Assembly (NCBI RefSeq): GCF_037126465.1
Contig: NW_026999456.1
Span: 242,875 to 306,874 of the forward strand
Reading direction: 5' to 3'
DNA: 64,000 bases
Source of the DNA: Ornithodoros turicata
Taxonomy: Eukaryota; Arthropoda; Arachnida; Ixodida; Argasidae
This document shows, piece after piece, positions 1-9,524 of this stretch. A program made the position numbers and the translations under genes. How positions within the stretch are numbered: position 1 is the stretch's first letter; every line of letters starts with the position of its first letter. Below the pieces are notes generated by a model that had not been told where the DNA came from, did not search any database, and was given only the letters and a program-made list of their open reading frames with translations.

Positions 1-114
1 TACATGAATACTCGAGTGCTCCGTTGGGCACTAGCTGTGCAAGAGTATGATTTCAAAGTCGAGGGCATCAAAGGCAAAGATAATGTCGGTGCCGACTACT
101 TAAGTAGAACCTAA
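1..114 (+). CDS. Ty3/gypsy-like Pol, C-terminal end of RNase H (partial)
   Basis: The first 37 codons are open from the window edge and end at TAA 112-114. The peptide has the typical end of the RNase H domain of Ty3-type Pol: a RVLRWALAVQEYDF segment, then IKGKDNVGADYLSR. The gene is cut by the window start, so reverse transcriptase would lie upstream. Oddly, the frame stops two residues after the LSR motif, whereas most Ty3 elements continue into integrase. Either integrase is lost or it precedes RT, as in Gmr1-like elements. A polypurine tract and LTR-like sequence follow. Identification as RNase H rests on motif recognition. Confidence 0.75.
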   Translation, partial: YMNTRVLRWALAVQEYDFKVEGIKGKDNVGADYLSRT

Positions 115-430
115 TGAGGGCACTATTCATGATGTCGATAGGCAGGAGTTATGCATGCCTTCTTAACTGTAATCTGTTTACGTACCCATGTAACGTTGTT
201 ATTATAATTCATGCCAATTGTATGCATGGGCATATGAGTGGAATAAGTAAAGCGTGCGCTGCATACACAGCCGATCGAAATGTTACTCAATTTTGTTGCT
301 CGATTTGTGCTCATATGTTCATCTGTTGAGTTTTTGATGTTCCAAGTTGTTCAGTCGAACGTTTGGGTTATTATACCGTCGGAATCTCGTCTATTGTAAG
401 GTTTGAAATGTTAACCCGTCAACATTCTTG

Positions 431-442
431 AAAAGGGGGCAG
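431..442 (+). other. Polypurine tract before 3' LTR
   Basis: AAAAGGGGGCAG lies immediately before a TGTCAC LTR start, as expected for the plus-strand primer of an LTR retrotransposon. It sits about 320 bp after the Pol stop codon. The stretch between them shows no recognisable coding sequence. Confidence 0.55.
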
Positions 443-1192
443 TGTCACAAATCCGTGATTCCGGCGCATTTCGGGAACTTTTTCGAGCATGGACTATGTA
501 GCCAAAAGTACGGTAGCCGAGATCTGCATTTGTTTTTTTACATCATGTACTTTGTCTAGACGTCGAAATGGCCTTTTTCCTGCGAAAAGCAGTTAGTGTT
601 TATGTCTGGGGACCGAACATTGGGAAGGGCAGCGAACCCCTGGCCGTGTGGTCGCAGGTGTCAAGTGACACCACCGAGTGTGTGTGCGTCTGAAAGTCTG
701 GAATTCCCGGGACTTGAGAAAAAGAACATAACAAGCAAAACGAATGGTGAACCAGACCTGGAGCGAGACCAAGAAACGTCAGTCGTGGTCTGGAAACCAG
801 CTTGTGCGGCAGCGTCAGTCCTCGAGGGGAGACGTCGGCGAGTTCCTTTGTTTGGGTGCGTCGTGCAAGAAACCGCAGAGACCACAGACCGAAAAGGACC
901 CCCGCCGCGCGACCCGACTCATCACAGCACCTTTCTGACAAGGGACATTCGGACCTTCTGTGCAAAACAGCTAAGACTTTGAAATTCTCTGTCACCCTGT
1001 TGAAATTGTGTTAAGGCCATTTCCACGTAGATAATGTCTTCTTAATGAGCATTGCACCTTGTATTATTTAGTTATAATTAATATCTGTGTTGAAGCATTC
1101 ATCGGTTGTTTCTTTTTAATTTTGTAAGATTGAGTAAAGCGTTGTGTTGGATTGTTATCGTTGTACCCTGAGTCACTCCTTTGACGATTACA
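443..1192 (+). repeat. Probable 3' LTR of the Ty3-like element
   Basis: The segment begins TGTCACAAATCC directly after the polypurine tract and can be closed at a GATTACA ending near 1192. An AGTAAA polyadenylation-like signal lies near 1133. The upstream LTR is outside the window, so the right boundary cannot be confirmed by comparison. Open frames inside it (for example 596-982 on plus and 600-995 on minus) overlap on opposite strands and resemble nothing known. Confidence 0.5.
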
Positions 1193-1540
1193 CCATCGTG
1201 CTCTAACGAGTGCTGATCGCCCTGGGTCGAACTAAGTATTGTCGAGGGAATCGTGGGTTGGCTAGAGTGTTGATTTGTCCGTCAGTAACCGCCGAGTGTA
1301 GACCGGCGAGTGCATAAGCCTCTCAGTCTTCGGGACCGAGCGCTTAACGGAGTAACGTGGTGTACAACCACATCGCAATCAGCATCCCTACCGATTTTGG
1401 GAATCATCTCAAAACGCGAATTCAAGTTCATTCCTTTTCGACAATATATCCTAACAGTGATGTGGTGCAAGCACAAGATGCCTTCGAAGACTTAATTTGG
1501 TAACTGTAAAGATAACTCTGCAAACAGCACACCATAATTG
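1193..1540. other. No recognisable feature
   Basis: This is the flank of the LTR. No coding sequence, structural RNA or clear repeat boundary was seen. Confidence 0.4.
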
Positions 1541-2362
1541 GTCACGTATCGGTCCAAGATTGGCAGCCAATATAAGTCACGTTGGTCCAGTATATAGGCC
1601 GTGCAACAAAGGTCTGGTAATACGCCAATGAAACTGCCAATATTGGTCCAATGTTGCAAGCCCGTGGTGAGCCAATGAAGAATACGAATGCCCTGTAGCT
1701 ATAGTAACTGCCACTCCGGTCTAGTTTTAATTGGTTTGAATGGCAGCACGACAACGGGAAGGCATCACGGCACTGCAATATTGTTTTCTTTCGGCTTTTT
1801 TCTTATATTTATCTGTGTAGATACTGAAACACTGCCATGGGTGGCACGCGGTGGTGAGATAGTAGGATCTCGCTCGGTCTGGGATTCGAGTAGTCCTACA
1901 GAACTACCCATCACTGAGAACATATCGACCAAAAAAAGTAAGAAATAGTTGTTGCCAGAATACTTCGCAGGAACGCAAGTTAAATTTTAGCAATAGTATT
2001 CTGGTTTTTCTGTTTGCATAACGTGTCTTTGGAAAATTAAATTACAACCAGTGGTTGAAAGCTGGCTACATCGACAATTTCTTTTGATTATAGACCAATG
2101 TAAGCCAGCGAAGCGTCATTGTTAACTAAGCAATTCCAGAAAGTAATCTTATGGGCGACATTGCTTCAAACCTCAATAACAATGACATGCTGGTCATTTT
2201 CTAACATGTCGTGCGTTATTTGTTCATTTGTGTGAATTTGCTGATGAGCCAAAATAACACCACTTATTGGCTCTTATTGGCTCTTCATTGCCTTGATTGG
2301 CCCTCCATAGGCCCAATGAAGCCGGGACATTGCCAATATTGGACCAATATTGTGCGCTGCTC
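1541..2362. repeat. CCAAT/ATTGG-rich repeat segment
   Basis: The two ends (about 1541-1680 and 2262-2362) are packed with CCAAT and ATTGG motifs, including the palindrome CCAATATTGG at both ends. They share an ordered pattern of CCAATGAA, then GCCAATATTGG, then CCAAT. The middle lacks the motif. This looks like a non-autonomous element with subterminal repeats, but no target duplication was identified and the boundaries are approximate. Confidence 0.4.
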
Positions 2363-2560
2363 GGGTAGTTTCAGTCCGCAAAAGTACCTGTCATAAAAAC
2401 TAAGCGCACATCCCAACCTTGCAGAAGCTGACCATAACTATAACTTGTGTCCCCTCGAAACACGTGTCCTTGTCTACTACGAGGCCCTAGGACATGTCCT
2501 ACGGTGTGTGTGAGCCTAATTCTCCATCTCGCTCATGAAGAATAAGAACAGAAGAACTGC

Positions 2561-2612
2561 CCAGAAGAAGAAGAGTCTCTGTTCGAAATATGGGCGGCTC
2601 TCCTTCTGGGAC
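2561..2612 (+). mobile_element. Penelope-like element terminal fragment with hairpin
   Basis: The segment CCAGAAGAAGAAGAGTCTCT, followed by GTTCGAAATA and GGGCGGCTCTC, matches the terminal region of the Penelope-like element at 30023-31679 in opposite orientation (there at 30092-30120). It folds as a short hairpin with a TCT loop followed by GAAA. No reverse transcriptase sequence is attached, so this is a remnant. Confidence 0.45.
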
Positions 2613-3819
2613 ACTTCGCTTCATATTTCTTTACTGGACTTTCTTCCCTTCTGCATCTCTTGATGACATCTAACTAGACACATTACTTCCAAGGACAGCT
2701 GCATGTAATCATTTTAATCACACGAACACAAATCCAATTTCTGGTACTTTTGGATCAGTCGGAGTTCCTTTACACAAAGCTTTATTACGTTAAAGTAAAG
2801 TAATATGTTCCATAATCTGTAACTAAACTGTAATCTGTAATCATAACTGCCAAAGCAATTTGCAACCCGTACATTTATTGGATCGTAATAAATGTATGAC
2901 TGTCTCGCACATGTGTTTCGCTCGACAATAGTTACTTTACACAACTCTGCAGTGAAATGAGTGAAAGTTCCAAACTAATTTCAATTAAGACTTCTCCAAT
3001 GTGCGAAAAACACTTTATTTCATATACATTTGACATTTGGGTATATACATTTGACACCAAGGGCGGTAAACATAGGACCCCATATATCTCCAGGGTTGAA
3101 GCGTACCACCCTGCTAGATGGATTAAACTTCACACATCTTTCGAGCAACGATGACAATCCATTACCAACCTAAAAGGCTATAACACTGACCAACATTGTT
3201 TTAAGAACCTGGTGCTCAATCGCTGTCTTAGAGTAATATCCACTAACGGTGAGATGCACCATATAAATATAATCACATGCAGCATGTATTCTAATAGTGT
3301 GTTATGTATAACGTAGCTAACCATATCACTAGCACATTAGGTATAAACACAATTTTTTCAAATCACCTTATGAACCTACTACTGAACGGCACTTTGTAAC
3401 ATAAGGAACGAGAAGAAGAAAAAACTCGTTAGCCACGGCCATCACAAAAGCGATTTTTCGTTTCATTTTTGACTCTGGCTAATATTTGTGCTTTATCGGA
3501 TGAAGGTAAGTACTCAGTATACTGCTGTTGAAAGCTCTATGAAAACTGCGTTATCATCTGCAGAGCTCATGCCCACTGAAAGCTCGGTGCCACTCGGTGC
3601 AACGGTACCAACAATTGTCAGCATCATGAATGAATGTCACTCATGCGAGCCATTCCTGAAGCACGCTAATCAATCCGGGATCTTGACTAATTTGGAGGAC
3701 TTTTTGTAACAGTTTCTTGCCTTCATCCTCCTTAGCAGAAATACTTGCGTGCGGAAGCCAAGAGAGAAATATAATTCAGGAATACTGATCTCTCAGTCTC
3801 CTTTGGACGCAGGTTTGGA
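2613..3819. other. Intergenic, 3' flank of the NACHT-ankyrin gene
   Basis: AT-rich sequence with no supported gene. On the minus strand a canonical AATAAA signal (plus-strand TTTATT at 3014-3019) lies about 800 bp past the stop codon of the minus-strand gene and could end its transcript, but it may be chance. A 73-codon plus-strand frame at 3488-3709 resembles no known protein. Confidence 0.35.
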
Positions 3820-6800
3820 TTACTGTACATAAATCCTTTGAATGCGGTTGGGTGTTTTACGGAAACACGCATGCACTGCCGTGACATCTGAGTGGAGTAC
3901 CATCAGTTTGAGACAAAGCGTACTTTCCATACTGATATCGTCCCCAGCAAATGACCACAAGGGAGGCGTCAATAAATTATCACCGTCATAATCACAAGAA
4001 TATGGCAATAATGTCACCAGCTCTTCTCTCATATAATGTTCTGCACACATTCGCGTAGGTGAATCGCCTCCTTTATCAGGACAGTTTATAAGAGAGTGAG
4101 GGATGAGGCATTTCAGAACATCCACTTTCCTTTCTTTTGCGGAAATAGCGCAGCACGTGGAACCAAACTTGTCGCGCATATTAGAGAATGAGTGTGGAAG
4201 AAGGAAGTTCACGATATCAACGGCACCACTTTCACAGGCCAAGTGAAGAGGTGTCATTCCATACTCGTCACGGGAACTCATTCTAGAGCGGAGTAATAAT
4301 AACTTCAAAACGTCCAGGTGTCCATTTGAGGCGCACTTATGCATGGGCGTTATTCGATACACATTGATCACGTCCACTGATGTATAAAAAGGAATGAGAA
4401 CCTTTACCACATTTGTGTGTCCCTTCGACGCGCTCCAGTGCAATGCAGTGTTCTCTTTTTCATCTGTAAAGCACACGGATGAATGTGAGAGGTGAAGTTC
4501 CACAGCTTCCACATTACCTTCCTCTGCTTCTATTAGCAACATCGTATTGCCATCGTCGTCGATCATTTCCGCGTTGACATCGTCAATGTGGAGATCATCG
4601 GTGTTATTCATGTGCGACCATCTCCGATATAAGGTAACAATGTCATTATTTGCTGCCCTATATTTTACATAATCCTGCTCACTGAGATTTAAATGCGGCA
4701 GTAACGTCTTCATGCAATTAGTATAATTAACTACTATTTTACATAGCTTCTCCTTGGCCACATCATGTAGCACTTTACGGCTATAACGATCATCAGCGAT
4801 GTCATCTAAATGGAGGAAGAGAAGTTTCAGACAATAAATTTCTTTTTGGAAATCCCAATGCACGTCCACATCCACCGAGCTTCTGCTGATCCTCCGTGCA
4901 TGCCTAGGGTCACTGTGTCGCAAATAAGGCCATAGAGTTTGCATCGCTTTCCTTCTACCATCTATCGCCCAGACGTACAACGGTGATGAGCCGAACGTTT
5001 CAGGTGAGTTCACGAGCGAGTGTGGGATGAGACACCTCATAACGTTGCAATCCGAACTCGACAGATATTTCGAACTTGTCCAAGCAACGTCTAAGCCCGT
5101 TTCTCCTCTGTAGTTAAGCATATGCACATTTGTGTGAGGTAGAAGAAACGTCACAGCTTTAAGGGAAAGAGAGGCAGAAGCCACATGAAGCGTTGTTTCC
5201 GACCTCATAGGATATGCGTCATATGTCCGAGTGCGAAGGAGTAACAACTTCATGGCCTCCAAATCATCTCTCTCTGCACATCTATCCATAGGAGTTCGTT
5301 GCTGACAATCCAGAATATTCACTGAGGGATAAAGAGGAAGAAGTAGCTTCACAATCTCTGCATCTTCAGCCAAGTGCAAAGGAGTTTTAAAGTGTCCATT
5401 TCTATTGTTAATGGATAAATGTGCGAGGTGAAACTGTGTTGTCTCCAGATTTCCTTCATTCGCACTAATGTGCAACATTGTGTTTCCATACTTATCAAGA
5501 ATTCCCGTATCGCAGTAAGGAAGGAGCATTTTACAAACAGTCTCAGACTTTGCGTAGAAGAGGACAGTTCTTTTGCTACTGTCTATAAAACTATCAAGGT
5601 TTCCAATTACCGAAGACTCTGCAGAACATCTCAAGCTTCGTTCGTTGCGTGATCCTAATTGGTCCATGATACCTCTGTCTAGGATTACGGTACTCTCTCT
5701 CGGGGACACATAGCTCAGATACACGTCTAAAACGCCTCGTAGGTCGTGTATCACAGCTGTGAATATTGCTCGTTCAAGAAAATGTTTCATTTGCTCCAAG
5801 GTTTCACATGTGCGTATATTTTCGGTAGAACGTTTCACTGCTTCCTCACTGCATCGAGTGCATAACACGTTGAGTCTGTCTCCCGCAGCCAAAGTCTCAG
5901 TCCGCAAGGATTTCATCCGCTTCCCAGCGTATTTTGCGTCCCATGGAGACCGCAGTTCTGCGTACCCAAACGGTGAGATTTGGAACAAATCCTTCTTGAT
6001 TAGCTCATCATCCATCGGAAGCTTCTTTAATGTTGCTTGATCAGAATGCAGGGCTCCTAAGTGCAGTGGCGTCCTTTCGAGCTCATCGACTTTCAACATA
6101 TCCTCTCTTTGTATAACGCGTTGCTCAAAATATGAAGCGTCATTGTTCATCACAGCAGAGTGAAGGGGAAAGGACTCCGATGCCAGTGCGTCGAACAACA
6201 TCATTACACCGCTGTATTCTTCTTCACGGTACAGATTGACAATGACATCCCTCAGGTCTAAATTTTCTGTTACTTTCGCTTTTTTCAGTAAGTAATCGGC
6301 TGCAAAGAATTCAGCGAATGTCTTATGAACGAACTCTGGAATTCCGTTGTTCAGACCATTCAGAAATCCTTCTTTGAGACAATTATTAGCTGCGTCCTTC
6401 ATTAAACGTCCTTCGGGCTCTAAATTCTCTAATTCGTCTTTGTTCAATAAGTATTTCAAGGTTTCCTGAGGGAATATACACTTCATAGCGAGGAGTTTAT
6501 GGTTTTCGTAAAACTGAAGCGCTGCGGAGTCATTCTCCTCTTGTACGGCGTGTAGGCGGAGATTTTCTTTTCTTTTTTCAATTCTGAATACAAGGTGCTT
6601 GTACCAGACAAACAACTTGTACATGTGTACAATATATAAGTTCTTATTCTTATCGGCTGCTATGTTTGCACGTTTAAGTAACGAAGAGTAATCGTCAGAC
6701 TCTGCAATTTCGCCATTCTTCATTTCAAAGATCATACGAAGCAGGAGAGGGGTTTCTAGGATTGTCTCGTTTGTCTCCTTCAAGTTCGTGTGCAGTCGCT

Positions 6801-9330
6801 GGAACAGCTTGGAGACTCCAGTATTTTCATTGGTTGAATGAGCTGTTCCCTCATATTTTCTAATGAACTCCACCTGATTTTCGTCTGAAAAAGGAAGGAG
6901 TTCATATGACACCGTGTGCAAAGCATCTTGTGCATGGGACTTAAATACAGTGCGAGTAAACATATATATCTTGCAAGCTTTCTTTTCAGATAGAGACGAT
7001 GTAAGCTCCAAGACGCACTTGCGGTATTCCTTGTTCAGTTCATCGAAGGCATCCAAGATGAAGACGATCTCGAAAGGGCTTCCGACGTTGAAACTTTCCT
7101 CGAACAAAGCGAACTCTAGACCATCTTTTTGTACTTGGCATAGATCCGCTAGATATCTGCAGATATCCGCTTGACTCGGCGACGCTGTTTTAACAGATGC
7201 CATTCTCTGAGGAAGGTCGACGTACATCACCCACCGCTTCGTATCTCGATTTTTTACTTCTGTGCACAAGCGCTTTGCTAGAGTACTCTTTCCCATACCT
7301 GGTGCACCAGAGACTATGACGACCTTCTCCTCTACGTTCAACAACGCTTCCTCGGTGTAACTCTCACTTCCCGTCATTGGAAGGTGACTGAGACGACCAT
7401 TTGATTTGGTCCACAAGAGTCTCTCATGAGGTTCGTCGAACTTTAGCAGGTGCACTACTTTGTTTCGGAAATGACCATCTTCCAGGAGAGCTTCGTAGTC
7501 ACATGGCTCGTGGACGAGTACAAATTTCTCGAAATTCTTTAAATCCTCCTTGGCCTTTGCCTCACAACCGGGAGGTAGAAGTGTTGCGACCTGATTGTGT
7601 GGACAGCCCAGAAGTGCGAATGCCTCACTGTCGTCTTTTAGATTGCATTCCTTCAAATTAATTTCCACGGCTCTTCTACACTCTCTTTTCACGTAATAGT
7701 TCTGAACACGTTCTTCTAGTTCATGAAGAGGAGGTCCCAGGTCAATGCTCTCTGACTCGCATAGCTTTAGGAAAACAGCGGTGTCTACGCAGTGTAAGAA
7801 GGTGTCCATATTTATGACCTCTGGAAGCCGTGAAACATATTGACCTTGAAGTTTTACGACAGAATTTTTGAAAACTTCTTTTTTGCAGCTATTCGTGACA
7901 TGCTTAAAGCGTGCTTCGTCGATCCTGTGATCTTCGTGCACCCCGGAAAATAATGCACCTTCTTGCACTTTTTTTATCAAGTTTTTTTTCTCACTGTCTT
8001 CCACGAGCAAAATGACTTTAGTTCCAGCCACACGGGACACGTCACTCAGGAATGTAAGAGTTTCTATAAAGTGTGTGACATTACGAACTGTCACGAGCAC
8101 AAATGCACATTTGTTCTTCACTAACACATCACAGTCCAGCGTGGGGCAGCTCTCGTGTGCTTCAAAAAACAAGTATGGTCGACCAGTAGATTCCACAGCG
8201 TTGTGAACCATTATTTCGAGAAGCCTCAGTTCTGGACCCGTAACAATGTGAAGCGACCCCTTCTCCCAGAGACTTCTACTTATTGGTTTCTCGAATTGGA
8301 CATTGAGTTTGCCAATATCGCAAGCTTTGTTGAGTTTCTCGTTTTCCCTTTTTATCTGTTCTGCTTCTACGGATGGAATGCCATTCTGAATGTATTCCCG
8401 CATGTCCGGTATGACATGTTCCTCGAAAAACTTTCGTAGTTTCGGTACTTCCCGTTCCAGAACCCTATTTCTATCGTCGCAACCATATTGGGCCAGTATG
8501 TGAGGAATCCGTACAATTAGCTCTTCTTCTTCATCATCGCTGAGAGCTAGTTGGATGAGATCATCGAGTCCGTGTTTCCTTCCTTTTATGTCATTCAGAA
8601 TGGCTCTATATTGCTGTTCTCTCTCTGTATCCCCGCGGAAATAAGGCAGGCAATCATTATTATATACTAGGCGAAGTGCCATATGACATAACTCGTGAAT
8701 GACAGTTCCACAGGTTTCTGCTTCTGTAGTGCTGGCCCCGATGAAAACTCTTTGTTTGTTGCAGAAAGTGAGACCGACTTCACCTTTATTGCTCCGTCCC
8801 GTAGTCCGCTGAACGCTCTCACTGTTGAAGTCGAATAGTACTTGTAGGTGCGGTGCTGTTGCAGCCACTTTCAGAATATTCCTGTTTAATTCGTCACTGG
8901 AGAGGTGCTCGAACATCTTCTCCAATCGCTCATTGAAGTCATCACATCTGGTGACGCTCCGTGATTTGCTTTTCAGATAGTCGATGTAAGAGTCCACGCG
9001 TTCTGTGGTGTAATGCCACTCCCGCTGAATTTCAGCTCGGTCAAGAGGTGTGAGACGTTCGTAACACGATAATTCTACGTGGTTCTTCACTCTGCAATCA
9101 CGCGATACTAGCAGAGCATGAATGCGGAAAGCTTTCTCTTCAACAGCTTTGTAGCGAGCAGATACATTTTCATCGGCATCTAACCACATTTTCAGGGCAG
9201 GCACAGCATCCAGGCACTTTAGAACACGTGTCTCATCTCTGTCCACTATGGCTCGATGCATTTCCTTCCTGACCTCCTTCCAGTCTTCTGACGTTTCCAT
9301 CTTCAGATCAACTACAGACGGTGAAGCCAT
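3820..9330 (-). CDS. HExxH motif - NACHT NTPase - ankyrin repeat protein (NLR-like)
   Basis: A single uninterrupted frame of 1836 residues. The chosen ATG (9330) has A at -3 and G at +4, a good Kozak context. Order of parts: helical N-terminus; HELCH at 212-216, the zinc-binding form of many metallopeptidases; an acidic stretch near 264-270; a long unassigned region; Walker A GAPGMGKS at 675-682; Walker B with hydrophobics then LDAFDE (Asp760 to Glu764); FVHKTFAEFFAADYL from residue 1000, typical of the helical region after NACHT; then ankyrin repeats in two blocks (about 1281-1510 and 1593-1815). No signal peptide or membrane segment was seen, so a cytosolic protein is expected. NACHT proteins are ATP-driven oligomerising switches, and ankyrins commonly bind ligands. 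By analogy this is an intracellular sensor or effector (inference). The third zinc ligand is not obvious, so protease activity is unproven. Confidence 0.9.
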   Translation of the reverse strand: MASPSVVDLKMETSEDWKEVRKEMHRAIVDRDETRVLKCLDAVPALKMWLDADENVSARYKAVEEKAFRIHALLVSRDCRVKNHVELSCYERLTPLDRAEIQREWHYTTERVDSYIDYLKSKSRSVTRCDDFNERLEKMFEHLSSDELNRNILKVAATAPHLQVLFDFNSESVQRTTGRSNKGEVGLTFCNKQRVFIGASTTEAETCGTVIHELCHMALRLVYNNDCLPYFRGDTEREQQYRAILNDIKGRKHGLDDLIQLALSDDEEEELIVRIPHILAQYGCDDRNRVLEREVPKLRKFFEEHVIPDMREYIQNGIPSVEAEQIKRENEKLNKACDIGKLNVQFEKPISRSLWEKGSLHIVTGPELRLLEIMVHNAVESTGRPYLFFEAHESCPTLDCDVLVKNKCAFVLVTVRNVTHFIETLTFLSDVSRVAGTKVILLVEDSEKKNLIKKVQEGALFSGVHEDHRIDEARFKHVTNSCKKEVFKNSVVKLQGQYVSRLPEVINMDTFLHCVDTAVFLKLCESESIDLGPPLHELEERVQNYYVKRECRRAVEINLKECNLKDDSEAFALLGCPHNQVATLLPPGCEAKAKEDLKNFEKFVLVHEPCDYEALLEDGHFRNKVVHLLKFDEPHERLLWTKSNGRLSHLPMTGSESYTEEALLNVEEKVVIVSGAPGMGKSTLAKRLCTEVKNRDTKRWVMYVDLPQRMASVKTASPSQADICRYLADLCQVQKDGLEFALFEESFNVGSPFEIVFILDAFDELNKEYRKCVLELTSSLSEKKACKIYMFTRTVFKSHAQDALHTVSYELLPFSDENQVEFIRKYEGTAHSTNENTGVSKLFQRLHTNLKETNETILETPLLLRMIFEMKNGEIAESDDYSSLLKRANIAADKNKNLYIVHMYKLFVWYKHLVFRIEKRKENLRLHAVQEENDSAALQFYENHKLLAMKCIFPQETLKYLLNKDELENLEPEGRLMKDAANNCLKEGFLNGLNNGIPEFVHKTFAEFFAADYLLKKAKVTENLDLRDVIVNLYREEEYSGVMMLFDALASESFPLHSAVMNNDASYFEQRVIQREDMLKVDELERTPLHLGALHSDQATLKKLPMDDELIKKDLFQISPFGYAELRSPWDAKYAGKRMKSLRTETLAAGDRLNVLCTRCSEEAVKRSTENIRTCETLEQMKHFLERAIFTAVIHDLRGVLDVYLSYVSPRESTVILDRGIMDQLGSRNERSLRCSAESSVIGNLDSFIDSSKRTVLFYAKSETVCKMLLPYCDTGILDKYGNTMLHISANEGNLETTQFHLAHLSINNRNGHFKTPLHLAEDAEIVKLLLPLYPSVNILDCQQRTPMDRCAERDDLEAMKLLLLRTRTYDAYPMRSETTLHVASASLSLKAVTFLLPHTNVHMLNYRGETGLDVAWTSSKYLSSSDCNVMRCLIPHSLVNSPETFGSSPLYVWAIDGRRKAMQTLWPYLRHSDPRHARRISRSSVDVDVHWDFQKEIYCLKLLFLHLDDIADDRYSRKVLHDVAKEKLCKIVVNYTNCMKTLLPHLNLSEQDYVKYRAANNDIVTLYRRWSHMNNTDDLHIDDVNAEMIDDDGNTMLLIEAEEGNVEAVELHLSHSSVCFTDEKENTALHWSASKGHTNVVKVLIPFYTSVDVINVYRITPMHKCASNGHLDVLKLLLLRSRMSSRDEYGMTPLHLACESGAVDIVNFLLPHSFSNMRDKFGSTCCAISAKERKVDVLKCLIPHSLINCPDKGGDSPTRMCAEHYMREELVTLLPYSCDYDGDNLLTPPLWSFAGDDISMESTLCLKLMVLHSDVTAVHACFRKTPNRIQRIYVQ

Positions 9331-9356
9331 TCTTCTTGAGAAGAGACGACAAACTC

Positions 9357-9358
9357 CT
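9357..9358 (-). other. Candidate 3' splice site in the 5' leader of the NACHT-ankyrin gene
   Basis: On the minus strand, 27 bases before the ATG, the sequence reads CTAAT, then a pyrimidine stretch, then TTGCAG followed by GAG. That is a plausible branch point and acceptor. If used, the coding sequence sits in one large exon behind a noncoding first exon, and the promoter would lie further upstream (higher coordinates). Confidence 0.35.
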
Positions 9359-9524
9359 GCAATTTTGAGGGGAAATTAGAAACACGAGCACATTGATCGA
9401 AATAATTCATCGAACACAGGCTGGCAATGTATGATCGTTACGTAACATGTTAGCTTGCTCCTGCTATGAAAATTCAACAGTGTAAAAATGACTTCTTGGT
9501 GTGAATTATGTTGTTTTGTGTTGT

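Noticed and set aside
596..995. Opposed 128- and 131-codon frames
   Set aside because: Both lie inside the probable LTR and mirror each other on opposite strands.
3820..9330. Bacterial endosymbiont origin of the NACHT-ankyrin gene
   Set aside because: Ankyrin-rich proteins are common in tick symbionts, but the flanks are eukaryotic repeats, the start has a Kozak context with a possible splice acceptor, and no bacterial neighbours are present. Ancient transfer is still possible but unsupported here.
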